Source: Fundidesulfovibrio sp046566965 (GTDB taxonomy: Bacteria > Desulfobacterota > Desulfovibrionia > Desulfovibrionales > Desulfovibrionaceae). From it: a DNA stretch of 64,000 nucleotides. A program made the translations under genes and the position numbers. Under the pieces are notes generated by a model. The model made no database searches and was not told the origin of the DNA. It was given only the letters and a program-made list of their open reading frames with translations. The stretch is from contig JBKICU010000004.1 in NCBI GenBank assembly GCA_046566965.1, forward strand, positions 3,561 through 67,560. The letters run 5' to 3'. Shown here piece after piece: positions 8,593 through 17,300 of the stretch (position 1 is the first letter of the stretch; each line of letters begins with the position of its first letter).

Positions 8593-9618
8593 GTGTTCGA
8601 CAAAGCCGCCCTTTCCCTGCAAAATTCCCCCGCCCGTTGGCTGGTGACCGGCGTGGCCGGTTTCATCGGCTCCAATATACTGGAAAAACTCCTCAGTCTG
8701 GGCCAGACCGTCACCGGCCTGGACAACTACTGCACCGGCTACCAGGCCAACCTGGAATCCGTGCGCCAGAGCGTCGGGGAAAAGGCCTGGGCCAATTTCC
8801 GCATGATCGAGGGCGACATCACCGACCCGGCAGCCTGCCGCGAAGCCTGCACCGGGGTGCAGTACGTGCTGCATCAGGCCGCCCTGGGCAGCGTCCCCCG
8901 CTCCATCGAGGACCCCATCACCTCGGACCGCGTCAACGTGGGCGGCTTCGTGAACATGCTCACCGCCGCCAAGGACGCCAAGGTGACGCGTTTCGTGTAC
9001 GCGTCCTCCAGCTCCGTGTACGGCGACCATCCCGTTCTGCCCAAAGTCGAGGAGCAGATCGGCAACCAGCTCTCGCCCTACGCCGTGACCAAGTTCGCCA
9101 ACGAACTCTACGCTGCCGTGTTCGGCTCCTGCTATGGCCTTCAGACCGTGGGACTGCGCTACTTCAACATCTTCGGCCCCCGCCAGGACCCTGACGGAGC
9201 CTACGCCGCGGTCATTCCCAAGTGGTTCGACGCGCTGCTGCGCGGCGACACCGTGTACGTGAACGGCGACGGCGAAACCAGCCGCGACTTCTGCTATGTG
9301 GAGAACGCCGTGCGCGCCAACATGCTGGCCGCCCTCTCCCAGCACCCGGAGGCATCCGGCAAGGCCTACAACGTGGCCTGCGGATCGCGCACCACCCTGA
9401 ACGAACTCTACGGCCTGCTGCGAGACCTCGCCGCCACCAGAAATCCCGAAGCCGCCACCGCCGAGCCGGTCTACCGGGAAGAGCGCGCGGGCGACGTCCG
9501 CCACTCCCTGGCCGACATCAGCCGGGCCAGGACGCTCCTGGGGTACGAGCCGCCCATCCAGATCAAGGAAGGCCTCGATCTGGCCGCCGGATGGTACTTC
9601 GAGCTGGCCGCCAGATAA
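8593..9618 (+). CDS. NAD-dependent UDP-sugar 4-epimerase
   Basis: A 341-residue short-chain (extended) dehydrogenase resembling WbpP/Gne-type UDP-N-acetylglucosamine 4-epimerases that supply polysaccharide synthesis. Rossmann motif GVAGFIGS near residue 20, active-site SSSSVYG (about 136-142) and YAVTK (about 163-167), plus the family stretch LRYFNIFGPRQDP. The ATG at 8587 touches the AAGGAG ribosome site directly, so GTG at 8593, with 6 bases of spacing, is the better start. It stands alone, closed by a terminator. The exact sugar is not readable. Confidence 0.88.
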   Translation: MFDKAALSLQNSPARWLVTGVAGFIGSNILEKLLSLGQTVTGLDNYCTGYQANLESVRQSVGEKAWANFRMIEGDITDPAACREACTGVQYVLHQAALGSVPRSIEDPITSDRVNVGGFVNMLTAAKDAKVTRFVYASSSSVYGDHPVLPKVEEQIGNQLSPYAVTKFANELYAAVFGSCYGLQTVGLRYFNIFGPRQDPDGAYAAVIPKWFDALLRGDTVYVNGDGETSRDFCYVENAVRANMLAALSQHPEASGKAYNVACGSRTTLNELYGLLRDLAATRNPEAATAEPVYREERAGDVRHSLADISRARTLLGYEPPIQIKEGLDLAAGWYFELAAR

Positions 9619-9654
9619 TACCGATCCGCTCCCTTCGGAAATGTTCGGAAGCAC

Positions 9655-9700
9655 GGCCCTCCCGCACTACCGCCTCACGGCGGAGGGCGGGAGGGCCTTT
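9655..9700 (+). terminator. Rho-independent terminator after the epimerase gene
   Basis: GGCCCTCCCGC at 9655-9665 pairs perfectly with GCGGGAGGGCC at 9687-9697, with an inner CCGCC/GGCGG stem, followed by TTTCGCTT. Confidence 0.8.
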
Positions 9701-9922
9701 CGCTTCCCGGGGAAGCTGCGTCTTGCCCCGGACGGCCTCACTGTGCCCCAGTAACGCACTGCCTGCGCCACATCCGGCCGGGCTGCCGCCTGGGGAATGA
9801 AACATCATGGCGCACGAACAAAGTTCCGGCTTGGGTTCGCCCCCGGAATCAGATAGAAAGATTTCAAAATCCCATGCCGTTGCTTTCTGGCGCCCGGCAG
9901 GACAACACAAAGGAGAACACAT

Positions 9923-10450
9923 ATGGCCGACAGGCAAGCCCGCAAGGAACAGGTGATCGAGGTTCTGAACAAGGCGCGCGCCATGGAGCTTTTCGCCATC
10001 ACCCAGTACATGAACCAGCACTACAACCTGGACAATCTTGACTACGGCGAACTGGCCATGAACATGAAACTCATCGCCATCGACGAGATGCGCCACGCCG
10101 AAATGTTCGCCGAGCGCATCAAGGAACTGGACGGCGAGCCCACCACCGACCAGCTCGGCTCGGTGCAGAAAGGCCAGGACGTGCGCGCCATCTTCACCTT
10201 CGACGGCAACCTGGAAGACGAGACCGTGGACCAGTACAACCAGTTCCTGAACACCTGCCGCGAGGCGGGCGACAGCATCAGCGCCAAGCTCTTCGAGACC
10301 ATCATCGAAGAGGAACAGGTCCACTTCAACTACTTCGACAACGTGGACAACCACATAAAAACCCTGGGCGACACCTACCTTTCCAAGATCGCCGGGACTC
10401 CCTCGTCCACCGGAGGCCCCACCAAAGGTTTCTCCCTGCCCGGAGCGTAG
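9923..10450 (+). CDS. bfr: Bacterioferritin
   Basis: A 175-residue four-helix ferritin that oxidises and stores iron and protects against oxygen. Ferroxidase ligands can be read at Glu22, Glu55, His58, Glu98, Glu131 and His134, one residue offset from those described for Desulfovibrio desulfuricans bacterioferritin, and Met56 (DEMRH) is in the haem-ligand position. The ATG follows AAGGAG by 8 bases. The C-terminal 20 residues are a flexible Gly/Ser/Pro tail. It is a single gene. Confidence 0.92.
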   Translation: MADRQARKEQVIEVLNKARAMELFAITQYMNQHYNLDNLDYGELAMNMKLIAIDEMRHAEMFAERIKELDGEPTTDQLGSVQKGQDVRAIFTFDGNLEDETVDQYNQFLNTCREAGDSISAKLFETIIEEEQVHFNYFDNVDNHIKTLGDTYLSKIAGTPSSTGGPTKGFSLPGA

Positions 10451-10511
10451 GCCGCATCCCCGGAATCGCGATATTTCATTTCAAAATAACGCGCGCCGCA
10501 ACACAATACAT

Positions 10512-10550
10512 CCCGCTCCGGCAATGCGAACGCAGGGCCGGAGCGGGTCT
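10512..10550 (+). terminator. Rho-independent terminator after bacterioferritin
   Basis: CCCGCTCCGGC at 10512-10522 pairs with GCCGGAGCGGG at 10537-10547, followed by a T-rich run (TCTCGCTTGTCTT). Confidence 0.85.
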
Positions 10551-10835
10551 CGCTTGTCTTGAAATCCACGGCAGACCACTTTCCAGTGCCGCACGGGATG
10601 CGTCGCCGTAGTCCCTTCACTGTTTTTCGGCTCGCCAGACCGGCAGCCGCAGGCGCGAAACGTGCGCGGCCATACGTCTTCTGCCGCCTTTGCGGATCGC
10701 ATACGAGACACAGGGCCATTTCGTAAGGCCGCCATTCCATGTTCATCCGATTCCACAGGACGTTGCACGAGACGCCAGCACAATTTCCACGCGCATTGTC
10801 AACGTATCCAAACTGACGTAGAGGTTCAGTAGTGG

Positions 10836-10852
10836 CGTATGATCATCATACG
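10836..10852. promoter_or_regulatory. Operator-like palindrome
   Basis: CGTATGAT and ATCATACG are perfect 8-bp arms around one base, 69 bases upstream of the binding-protein start. This is the size and place of a regulator site; the regulator is unknown. Confidence 0.4.
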
Positions 10853-10920
10853 TCGGGGGTGAGTCCTGGTACTGCGCCCGACGCTATTCGACGAGCCCAT
10901 ATTCCCAAGGCTACATTATC

Positions 10921-12048
10921 ATGAGAAAAAAGACGATCCTGGCCGTCTTGCTGCTCTCAGTGGCAGCGTCCATCCTGATGTGCCGGGGGGGCGACCCCAT
11001 CGTGATCGGCTTTGCCGGGCAACTCACCGGGACATCCTCCGACCTGGGGGTGCAGGGACGCAACGGGGCGACCCTGGCCGTGGAAGAGGTGAACCGTGCA
11101 GGGGGCGTGGCCGGGAGGCAGCTGAAGCTGCTGGCCATGGACGACGGGAACACCCCGGAGGCGGCCCTGGCTGCGGACGAACGGCTCCTCGCCGCCGGAG
11201 CCGTGGCCATCGTAGGCCACATGACCAGCTCCCAGACCATGGCGGTGCTGCCCATGCTTGAAGCGCGCGGCGCGGTGCTCGTCTCTCCCACCACGTCCAC
11301 TCCGGCGCTCACGGCGATAAAGGACCACTTCTTCCGCCTGATTCCGGACAACTCCAGGTGGGCCGCCGCACTGGCGGAATTCGCCCTCAGGGACCGGAAA
11401 ATCGGACGCGTCTTCGTTCTGGGCGACAGCGATAACGCTTCCTACACCACCAGTTTCAACAACGCCTTCATCCGGAACTTTCAGAGCATCAACGGCTTCA
11501 TCAGCGGTACTGCCGAGTTTTCCTCCAGGTTCAGGCCGGACTGGAATGCCCTGGTGGAAACCGTGGCCGCGTCCGGGGCGCAGGCGGTTGTGCTCACGGC
11601 CTCGGCCAGGGACGTGGCCGAGTTCGCCAAGGCGCGCACCCTGGCCGGGATCGAGCTGCACATCCTCTGCCCCACCTGGCCGTATACCCGCGAGATTTTA
11701 GTCTCCGGCGGGGAAAGCGTGGAAGGCATCGTCTTCGCCACCAGCTACACCGAGGAGAACGACAGCTCCCGGTTCAAGAGCTTCCAGCAGCGCTACGAAT
11801 CCCGTTTCGGCTGGGTGCCGAGCTTCGCCGCGGCCTATTCCTACGACGCCGTGCTGCTCCTGGCCAAGGCCCTCGCCGAGACCGGCGGCGGAAGGCGCGG
11901 ACTCGAGGAGGCGCTGGTTTCCGCAGGGACCATCCAGGGCGCCATCGGGGATTTCAGCCTGGACCAATACGGCGACGTCTCGCGCGGCACCTTCCTGGTT
12001 ACCATCGAGCAGGGCCGTTTCCAAACCCTGCGCAGGCCGGGGGAGTAG
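10921..12048 (+). CDS. Periplasmic binding protein of a sensory system
   Basis: A 375-residue type I periplasmic binding protein of the branched-chain-amino-acid family (IVIGFAGQLTGTSSDLGVQG at about 27-46). Residues 1-21 are a secretion signal with a Cys at 21, but the preceding residues (ILM) are a poor lipobox. No permease or ATPase gene is nearby; instead a membrane histidine kinase begins one base after the stop. I infer that the protein presents a ligand to that kinase rather than feeding a transporter. The ligand is unknown. Confidence 0.8.
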   Translation: MRKKTILAVLLLSVAASILMCRGGDPIVIGFAGQLTGTSSDLGVQGRNGATLAVEEVNRAGGVAGRQLKLLAMDDGNTPEAALAADERLLAAGAVAIVGHMTSSQTMAVLPMLEARGAVLVSPTTSTPALTAIKDHFFRLIPDNSRWAAALAEFALRDRKIGRVFVLGDSDNASYTTSFNNAFIRNFQSINGFISGTAEFSSRFRPDWNALVETVAASGAQAVVLTASARDVAEFAKARTLAGIELHILCPTWPYTREILVSGGESVEGIVFATSYTEENDSSRFKSFQQRYESRFGWVPSFAAAYSYDAVLLLAKALAETGGGRRGLEEALVSAGTIQGAIGDFSLDQYGDVSRGTFLVTIEQGRFQTLRRPGE

Positions 12049-12049
12049 C

Positions 12050-14098
12050 ATGTCGTCCAGGCCCATCGCCAGCATCATCTCCCGCAGCCTGATTCAGCGC
12101 ACGCTCATTCCGGCGATGGTCTGCCTGATTTTTCTGGCCGTGATCCAGGGCATCAAACAGAAAAACGCGGTGGAGAGCAAAAACCAGGACTTCGCCCGGA
12201 CCCTGGCCCTGTACACCGAAGCCTACATGGACGGGGCCTACCATTCCCTGGAGCACTTCGCGGACGCGCCTCCTTCGGTATCGGGCGTCAGCCTGCCGCA
12301 ACGCCTGAAGGACATGCTGGCCGTGATGCCTTCCATGGACCGCCTGATCCTCACGGACGCCCGGAACACCATCCTTTCCGCCGAACCCGCCGGACCGCGC
12401 GGGCTGGATTTTCCCATCCGTTTCGACAACGTGCACGGGCGCAGGCACGTGCTCTCCCGCCCCCTGCCCTCGCCCCAGTCCGGCGTGCTCACGGTGTTCA
12501 TCGGGGTAGAGCGCGCTTCGGGAGGCGTCCTGGCCGGGGAACTGAACCTGTTCGAACTGACCAACCACATTTTTGCCCTCTCGCGCAGCCTGCCCGGAGA
12601 GATCATCCTCTGCGACGGTTTCGGCAATCTGGTGTCCCACCCGGAACCGTCCCAGGTGGCCACCCAGACCAATATCGGAGATTCCCCCTTGTTCAAGGCA
12701 GCCAAACAGGGCCAGGCCACCCAGATATATCTGGACGACGGCGGCCTCTACCTGGGCACACATGCCGTGATCCCTGAACTCGGCTGGCTGGTGCTGGTGC
12801 GCACGCCCGCAGCCGCAGCCATGGCTCCGGCCCTGGCTCCGGTGATCGGAACGGCCATGGTGATGGCCTTCGTGTTCGTCACCCTGACGCTGCTCCTTCG
12901 CCGCGAACTGGACAAGCGCATCGCAAGCCCCATGGCCCAGGCGGCCACCCGGCTGGACCGGCTGCCCCGCGACGCATCCTTCAAGCCGATACCCGACCCG
13001 CCCTTCGCCGAACTGGGTCGCTTCGAGGCAGCCGTGGAGGACATGACCGAGCGCGTCCTCTCCGGAGAGGCCCATCTGCGCGAGAGCGAACGCCGCTTCC
13101 GGGCCATCTTCGAGCAGGCTGCCGTGGGTCTGGTGCAGTGCACTCCCGACGGGCACTTCCTGCGCGCCAACAAGCGCTTCATCCAGATCTGCGGCTATTC
13201 CCCCCAGGAGCTCTCCGGCATGAACCTCCGGGAGCTCACGCTTCCGGAAGACAGGCAGGGCGACCTGGCCAGCATGCGCCTGGTGTTGTCCGGGCATCTG
13301 CCCTCCTACGACATGGACAAGTGCCTGCGCACCAGGGACGGGGAAACAGTCTGGGTGCACCTGACGGCCTCGGCAGTGCGCAACGACGAAGGCGAGGTGC
13401 GTTCCTTCATCGTCGTGCTGGAAGACGTCACCGCCCGCAAAAACGCCGAAAAAGCCGTGACAGACTCGCTGTGCGAAAAGGAGATCCTGCTGCGCGAAAT
13501 CCACCACCGGGTGAAGAACAACCTCCAGATCATCTCGAGCCTGCTCTATCTCCAGAGCGACCACGTGAGCGATCCCGAAGCCCTGGGCATGTTCCTGGAG
13601 AGCCGCAACCGCATCGCCTCCATGGCCCTGGTGCACGAGGAGCTCTACCGCTCCGACGACCTCTCCAGCGTCAATATCCGGGAATACGCCCTGAAGCTCG
13701 TCCCCAGGCTGGTGGCCGCTTTCCACTCCGGCAAGGGCATCCGGTGCACGATAGAGGCGGACGACGTCTGCCTGGTGATCGGCCAGGCTATTCCCTTCGG
13801 GCTCGTCATCAACGAACTGGTGACCAATGCCGCAAAGCACGCCTTCGTCGACAGACAGTCGGGCACGATCTCCGTGATCATACACGGGGTTGACGGCATG
13901 CTTCAGGCGAGCGTATCTGATGATGGGGTCGGGCTTCCTCCGGATTTCGACCCTGCCGCCACGTCCACCCTGGGTATGCAGCTCGTGGTCCAGCTCACGC
14001 GCCAGTTGCGCGGTGAGCTGACCCAGGGAGGAAAGCAAGGCACTTCGTTTACCCTCAGCTTCCCCGTGACGGAGGCGCGTTTCCATGAGTCCGACTAA
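12050..14098 (+). CDS. Membrane sensor histidine kinase, HisKA_2 type
   Basis: A 682-residue sensor: membrane helix at about 17-37, a roughly 210-residue periplasmic sensing region, second helix at about 258-280, HAMP-like linker, PAS domain (about 345-465, RRFRAIFEQAAVGLVQ onward) and a HisKA_2/HATPase module. The phospho-acceptor motif is EIHHRVKNNLQIISSLL near residue 483, typical of the family paired with stand-alone receivers. The ATP lid is short, as usual for this group. It is coupled to the upstream binding protein and overlaps the receiver gene by 14 bases. Confidence 0.88.
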   Translation: MSSRPIASIISRSLIQRTLIPAMVCLIFLAVIQGIKQKNAVESKNQDFARTLALYTEAYMDGAYHSLEHFADAPPSVSGVSLPQRLKDMLAVMPSMDRLILTDARNTILSAEPAGPRGLDFPIRFDNVHGRRHVLSRPLPSPQSGVLTVFIGVERASGGVLAGELNLFELTNHIFALSRSLPGEIILCDGFGNLVSHPEPSQVATQTNIGDSPLFKAAKQGQATQIYLDDGGLYLGTHAVIPELGWLVLVRTPAAAAMAPALAPVIGTAMVMAFVFVTLTLLLRRELDKRIASPMAQAATRLDRLPRDASFKPIPDPPFAELGRFEAAVEDMTERVLSGEAHLRESERRFRAIFEQAAVGLVQCTPDGHFLRANKRFIQICGYSPQELSGMNLRELTLPEDRQGDLASMRLVLSGHLPSYDMDKCLRTRDGETVWVHLTASAVRNDEGEVRSFIVVLEDVTARKNAEKAVTDSLCEKEILLREIHHRVKNNLQIISSLLYLQSDHVSDPEALGMFLESRNRIASMALVHEELYRSDDLSSVNIREYALKLVPRLVAAFHSGKGIRCTIEADDVCLVIGQAIPFGLVINELVTNAAKHAFVDRQSGTISVIIHGVDGMLQASVSDDGVGLPPDFDPAATSTLGMQLVVQLTRQLRGELTQGGKQGTSFTLSFPVTEARFHESD

Positions 14099-14456
14099 AA
14101 TCATGATCGTAGAGGACGAAGTCATCGCAGCCATGGCAACCGCCCGTATGCTCCAAAAACTCGGCTTCGACGTATGCGGCAACGTCTCTTCGGGAGAAGA
14201 GGCCCTGCTGGCCTTCGAGGGCAAATGCCCCGACATCATCATCATGGACATCCGCCTGGACGGCGAACTGGACGGCATCGAAACCACCCGGCGGATGAAG
14301 ATGCGCCGCGACATCCCGGTCATCTTCGTCACCGCCTACTCCGACGACTGCACACGCACCCGCGCCGAGGCAACCAAGCCCTTGGCCTTCATCAACAAGC
14401 CACTGGACATGGCCCAACTGAGGCGCATACTTTCCGACCTGAGACTTCCAGGCTGA
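14085..14456 (+). CDS. Single-domain response regulator
   Basis: A 123-residue CheY-like receiver with acidic residues at 10-12, phospho-acceptor Asp55 (IIIMDIRLDG), Thr in the VTAY segment and Lys in FINKPLD. It has no output domain, so the signal must pass to another protein or act by protein contact. It starts inside the kinase gene, which makes it the obvious partner. Confidence 0.9.
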   Translation: MSPTKIMIVEDEVIAAMATARMLQKLGFDVCGNVSSGEEALLAFEGKCPDIIIMDIRLDGELDGIETTRRMKMRRDIPVIFVTAYSDDCTRTRAEATKPLAFINKPLDMAQLRRILSDLRLPG

Positions 14457-14587
14457 CCACAGAGGGGTGGCCCTGCGCCAAACCTCCGGAAATCCTTCTG
14501 AAACGCCGAGACAAAACCCGGCCGGAACCTTGGCTTGACCGACCAAGTGGCGTACACCTTCCTCACCACATGCGAGGAGACACGCCC

Positions 14588-16300
14588 ATGCCCCAACACG
14601 TCGTCATCATCGGCGCGGTGGCCCTCGGCCCCAAAGCCGCCTGCCGCTTCAAACGCCTTGTCCCGGACGCCACAGTGACCATGATCGACCGCGACGCCAT
14701 CGTGTCCTACGGCGGCTGCGGCATCCCCTACTTCATCTCCGGCGACGTGTCCGACCTGAAGGAGCTGCGCACCACCAGCTTCAAGCTGGTGCGCGACGAA
14801 AAATTCTTCCACGACTGCAAGGATATCGACGTCCTTACCCGCACCGAGGCCCTGCGCATCGACCGCGAAGCCAAACGCGTGCACGTGCGCAACCTGGACA
14901 CCGGCGCCCTCTCGGAAATCCCTTACGACAAGCTGGTCATCGCCACCGGGGCCGCTCCCCGCAGGCTGGGCATCCCAGGCGAGGACCTTCCCGGCGTGCA
15001 CGCCGTGGCCAACCTGCACGACGCCACCGCCGTCAAGGACATGATAAGCGCAGGCTCCGCCGGGCGCGCCGTGGTGGTCGGGTCGGGATTCATCGGCCTG
15101 GAAGTGGCCGAGGCCCTGGCGGACATGTGGGGCCTGGAGGTGGCCGTGGTGGAGATCATGGACCACGTGCTGCCCAGGAATATTAGCCCCACGCTGGCCC
15201 GAATGGCAGAGCATCACCTGCTCGAAAAGGGCGTGGAATTGTACTTCGGGGAGAAGGTCCTGGCCGTGGAAGGCGACGGCAAGGTGGAGCGCGTGGTCAC
15301 CGACAAGCGCACTCTGGAGGCCGACCTGGTGATCCTGGCCGCAGGCGTTGTCCCCAGCGGCGAGCTGGCACGGGAGGCCGGCCTTGCCGTCAGCCAGCGC
15401 GGGGGCGTGCTGGTGGACGAATTCATGCGCACCTCCGATCCCCACATCTACTCCGGGGGCGACTGCGCCGAGATCAAGAACGTGGTGACCGGCGGCACGC
15501 TGCACCTCCCCCTGGGCTCCATGGCCAACCGCCAGGGCCGCGTGATCGGCACGAACCTGGCCGGAGGGGAGGCGAAATTCCCCGGAGCCGTTGGCTCGTT
15601 CGCCATGAAGCTCTTCGAGCGAAACGTGGCCGGGGCCGGACTCACCCCGGAACAGGCCGCGCAGGCAGGGTTCGACGCCCTGTCCGCCCTGGTCATCCAG
15701 TTCGACCGCGCCCACTTCTTCCCCGGCAAGGACCTCATGACCCTTGAAGTCACCGTGGACAAGAAGACCCGCGCCGTGCTCGGCATTCAGGGGTTCGGGT
15801 CGGCGGGCGACGCCCTGGTGGGCCGCGTCGGGGCCGTGGCTGCCCTCATGCAGAAAGGCTGCACGGCGGAGGACCTCTCCGTTCTGGAGTACCCCTACTC
15901 GCCGCCGTTCTCCTCGGCCATGGACATCGTGAACACCGTGGGCACCGTGGCCGAAAACATGCTGGCAGGAATGAATCAGGGGGTCTCGCCGCAAGAGTTC
16001 GGGCAGCTCTTCGACCAGAAGGGCGAGGCCTGCTTCTTCCTGGATTGCCGCGAGCCCGACAACGCCGCCCCCTATCTGGAACGCCATCCCGGCCTCTGGC
16101 ACAACATCCCCCAGGGGCAGCTGCGCGAGCGCCTGGACGAAGTTCCGCGGGACAAGACCGTGGTGCTCATCTGCAACACGGGCATCCGCTCGTACGAGGC
16201 GCAGATCACGCTTGAGCAGGCCGGATTCAAGGACGTTCTGAACCTGCACGGCGGCATGGCCGCGCTGAAGCAGAGCGGGGAAGATCCTAACGCGCAGTGA
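14588..16300 (+). CDS. CoA-disulfide reductase family flavoprotein with C-terminal rhodanese
   Basis: A 570-residue FAD- and NAD(P)H-dependent oxidoreductase. FAD site at the N-terminus, redox Cys44 in YGGCGIPYF, NAD site VVVGSGFIGLEVAEAL (about 160-175), dimerisation domain to about 450, then a rhodanese domain with sulfur-carrying Cys529 (ICNTGIRS). Fusions of this type reduce CoA disulfides, persulfides or polysulfides, a natural job in a sulfur-metabolising cell. The N-terminal motif reads GAVALGPKAACR where relatives usually show GGVAAG, a small deviation in the nucleotide loop. ATG chosen because GAGGAG lies upstream. Confidence 0.87.
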   Translation: MPQHVVIIGAVALGPKAACRFKRLVPDATVTMIDRDAIVSYGGCGIPYFISGDVSDLKELRTTSFKLVRDEKFFHDCKDIDVLTRTEALRIDREAKRVHVRNLDTGALSEIPYDKLVIATGAAPRRLGIPGEDLPGVHAVANLHDATAVKDMISAGSAGRAVVVGSGFIGLEVAEALADMWGLEVAVVEIMDHVLPRNISPTLARMAEHHLLEKGVELYFGEKVLAVEGDGKVERVVTDKRTLEADLVILAAGVVPSGELAREAGLAVSQRGGVLVDEFMRTSDPHIYSGGDCAEIKNVVTGGTLHLPLGSMANRQGRVIGTNLAGGEAKFPGAVGSFAMKLFERNVAGAGLTPEQAAQAGFDALSALVIQFDRAHFFPGKDLMTLEVTVDKKTRAVLGIQGFGSAGDALVGRVGAVAALMQKGCTAEDLSVLEYPYSPPFSSAMDIVNTVGTVAENMLAGMNQGVSPQEFGQLFDQKGEACFFLDCREPDNAAPYLERHPGLWHNIPQGQLRERLDEVPRDKTVVLICNTGIRSYEAQITLEQAGFKDVLNLHGGMAALKQSGEDPNAQ

Positions 16301-16333
16301 TGAAGGGTTGGAAGAGAAGGCTTGCAGGAGGAT

Positions 16334-16394
16334 AGCCTCCGGCGGCCAAAGGAACTTCATTCCTATGGAATCCTCTACCGCTTCGCGTCGGGTG
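16334..16394. repeat. 61-bp direct repeat, unit A
   Basis: Begins AGCCTCCGGCGGCCAAAGG and ends in CTTCGCGTCGGGTG. It contains an imperfect hairpin (CCAAAGGAA pairing with TTCCTATGG). It differs from unit B at three positions and follows the flavoprotein gene. Confidence 0.9.
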
Positions 16395-16451
16395 TGGCAG
16401 TTCGGCAACGGCGCGGATGATTGAAGGGAGAGGAAGGACGGCAGGAAAGTC

Positions 16452-16512
16452 AGCCTCCGGCGGCCAAAGGAACTTCGTTCCTTTGGAATCCTTTACCGCT
16501 TCGCGTCGGGTG
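16452..16512. repeat. 61-bp direct repeat, unit B
   Basis: Second unit, 118 bases downstream of the first. Here the hairpin is perfect: CCAAAGGAAC and GTTCCTTTGG around TTC. An inverted relative with a different loop lies at 40599-40638. Confidence 0.9.
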
Positions 16513-16595
16513 CCGGGCGTCCTGAAGAACACAGGAAATCCCGTTGCATCGTGAAGAGTGAAGTCTGGGACGATCTCGAAGATGAGGAAAAAGGC

Positions 16596-16790
16596 ATGAA
16601 CTTCTGGCGCAACAGAAAGAACGGAAAGCTCTACCGGGTGCTGCACCACGCAGTGGACTGCACCAACGCCCGCGACGGGCAGGCCGTCATCGTTTATTGT
16701 CCTGACGACCGGCCGGATTTCATCTGCGTGCGCGAGAAGGCCGAATTCGAAGCCAAGTTCATCCCGATGGACGGGTCTGAATCCAGGTAA
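16596..16790 (+). CDS. Small hypothetical protein
   Basis: 64 residues, basic N-terminus then a compact alternating pattern (NGKLYRVLHHAVDCTNARDG, VIVYCPDD, FICVREKAEFEAKF) that loosely recalls small DUF1653-type proteins; I do not claim that family. ATG at 16596 has GAGG at 16584-16587; the frame is open back to a GTG at 16551 without a good ribosome site. It is followed immediately by a strong terminator, which supports it being a real gene. Confidence 0.6.
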   Translation: MNFWRNRKNGKLYRVLHHAVDCTNARDGQAVIVYCPDDRPDFICVREKAEFEAKFIPMDGSESR

Positions 16791-16795
16791 TAGGA

Positions 16796-16825
16796 AAGGC
16801 CCCTGACTGACGTCAGGGGCCTTCA
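16796..16825 (+). terminator. Rho-independent terminator
   Basis: AAGGCCCCTGAC at 16796-16807 pairs perfectly with GTCAGGGGCCTT at 16812-16823 around a 4-base loop. The outer TT and following TCACTTTG supply a short T-rich tail. Confidence 0.8.
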
Positions 16826-16981
16826 CTTTGTGAGAACCATCCGCTCAAGCGCACCGTGCGACGACTGACGTCCGCAAGAGTCCGGACAGGCACCCGGGCA
16901 CTCCGGAGTGCATGCAGCAGGGGTCGAAGAGCTGGGAAATGCGCCGCGTGGCGTCCGGGCCCGGGAGTGCGAAGAGGGAAT

Positions 16982-17203
16982 CTAGGCCTTTTTCAGAAAG
17001 CAGGTCTTCAGCACCAGCCCCTTGACCTTCTCGGCGTTGCATTCGATCTCGCCGTCGTTGTCGGTGAGCCGGATATTCTTGATGAGCGTGCCGCGCTTGA
17101 GCGTGGCCGAGGTTCCCTTGACCTTCAGGTCCTTGATCAGCGTGACGCTGTCGCCGTCCTTCAGCAACGTGCCGTTGCTGTCCTTGACTTTTCTCTCGTC
17201 CAT
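16982..17203 (-). CDS. PhnA-domain protein
   Basis: 73 residues matching the C-terminal PhnA/YjdM domain (KDSNGTLLKDGDSVTLIKDL then LKVKG and RGTLIKNIRL), a small SH3-like barrel. The zinc ribbon that precedes it in full-length PhnA is missing. The name comes from phosphonate gene clusters, but the function of the domain is unknown and there are no phosphonate genes here. ATG follows CGAGGAAAT. Confidence 0.8.
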   Translation of the reverse strand: MDERKVKDSNGTLLKDGDSVTLIKDLKVKGTSATLKRGTLIKNIRLTDNDGEIECNAEKVKGLVLKTCFLKKA

Positions 17204-17300
17204 GGCGTGATTTCCTCGTAATGGGGCAATAAGAGTGGAAGTCTCCCTTAATCCAGGGAAGCGGGAGTTGCAATGGCGCGTGATGCGTGGAAGCCGGGCG

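Larger units (their letters stand above)
10451..10920. other. Intergenic region between bacterioferritin and the sensory trio
   Basis: 470 bases with no gene that I can support. It holds a strong terminator near its start and a short palindrome near its end, both listed separately. Confidence 0.5.

Noticed and set aside
10921..12048. Lipoprotein binding subunit of an ABC importer
   Set aside because: The residues before Cys21 (ILM) are a poor lipobox and no importer genes adjoin; the neighbours are a kinase and a receiver.
16334..16512. Possible CRISPR repeat-spacer unit
   Set aside because: Only two 61-bp units, each with its own hairpin, and no cas genes; a dispersed intergenic repeat explains it better.
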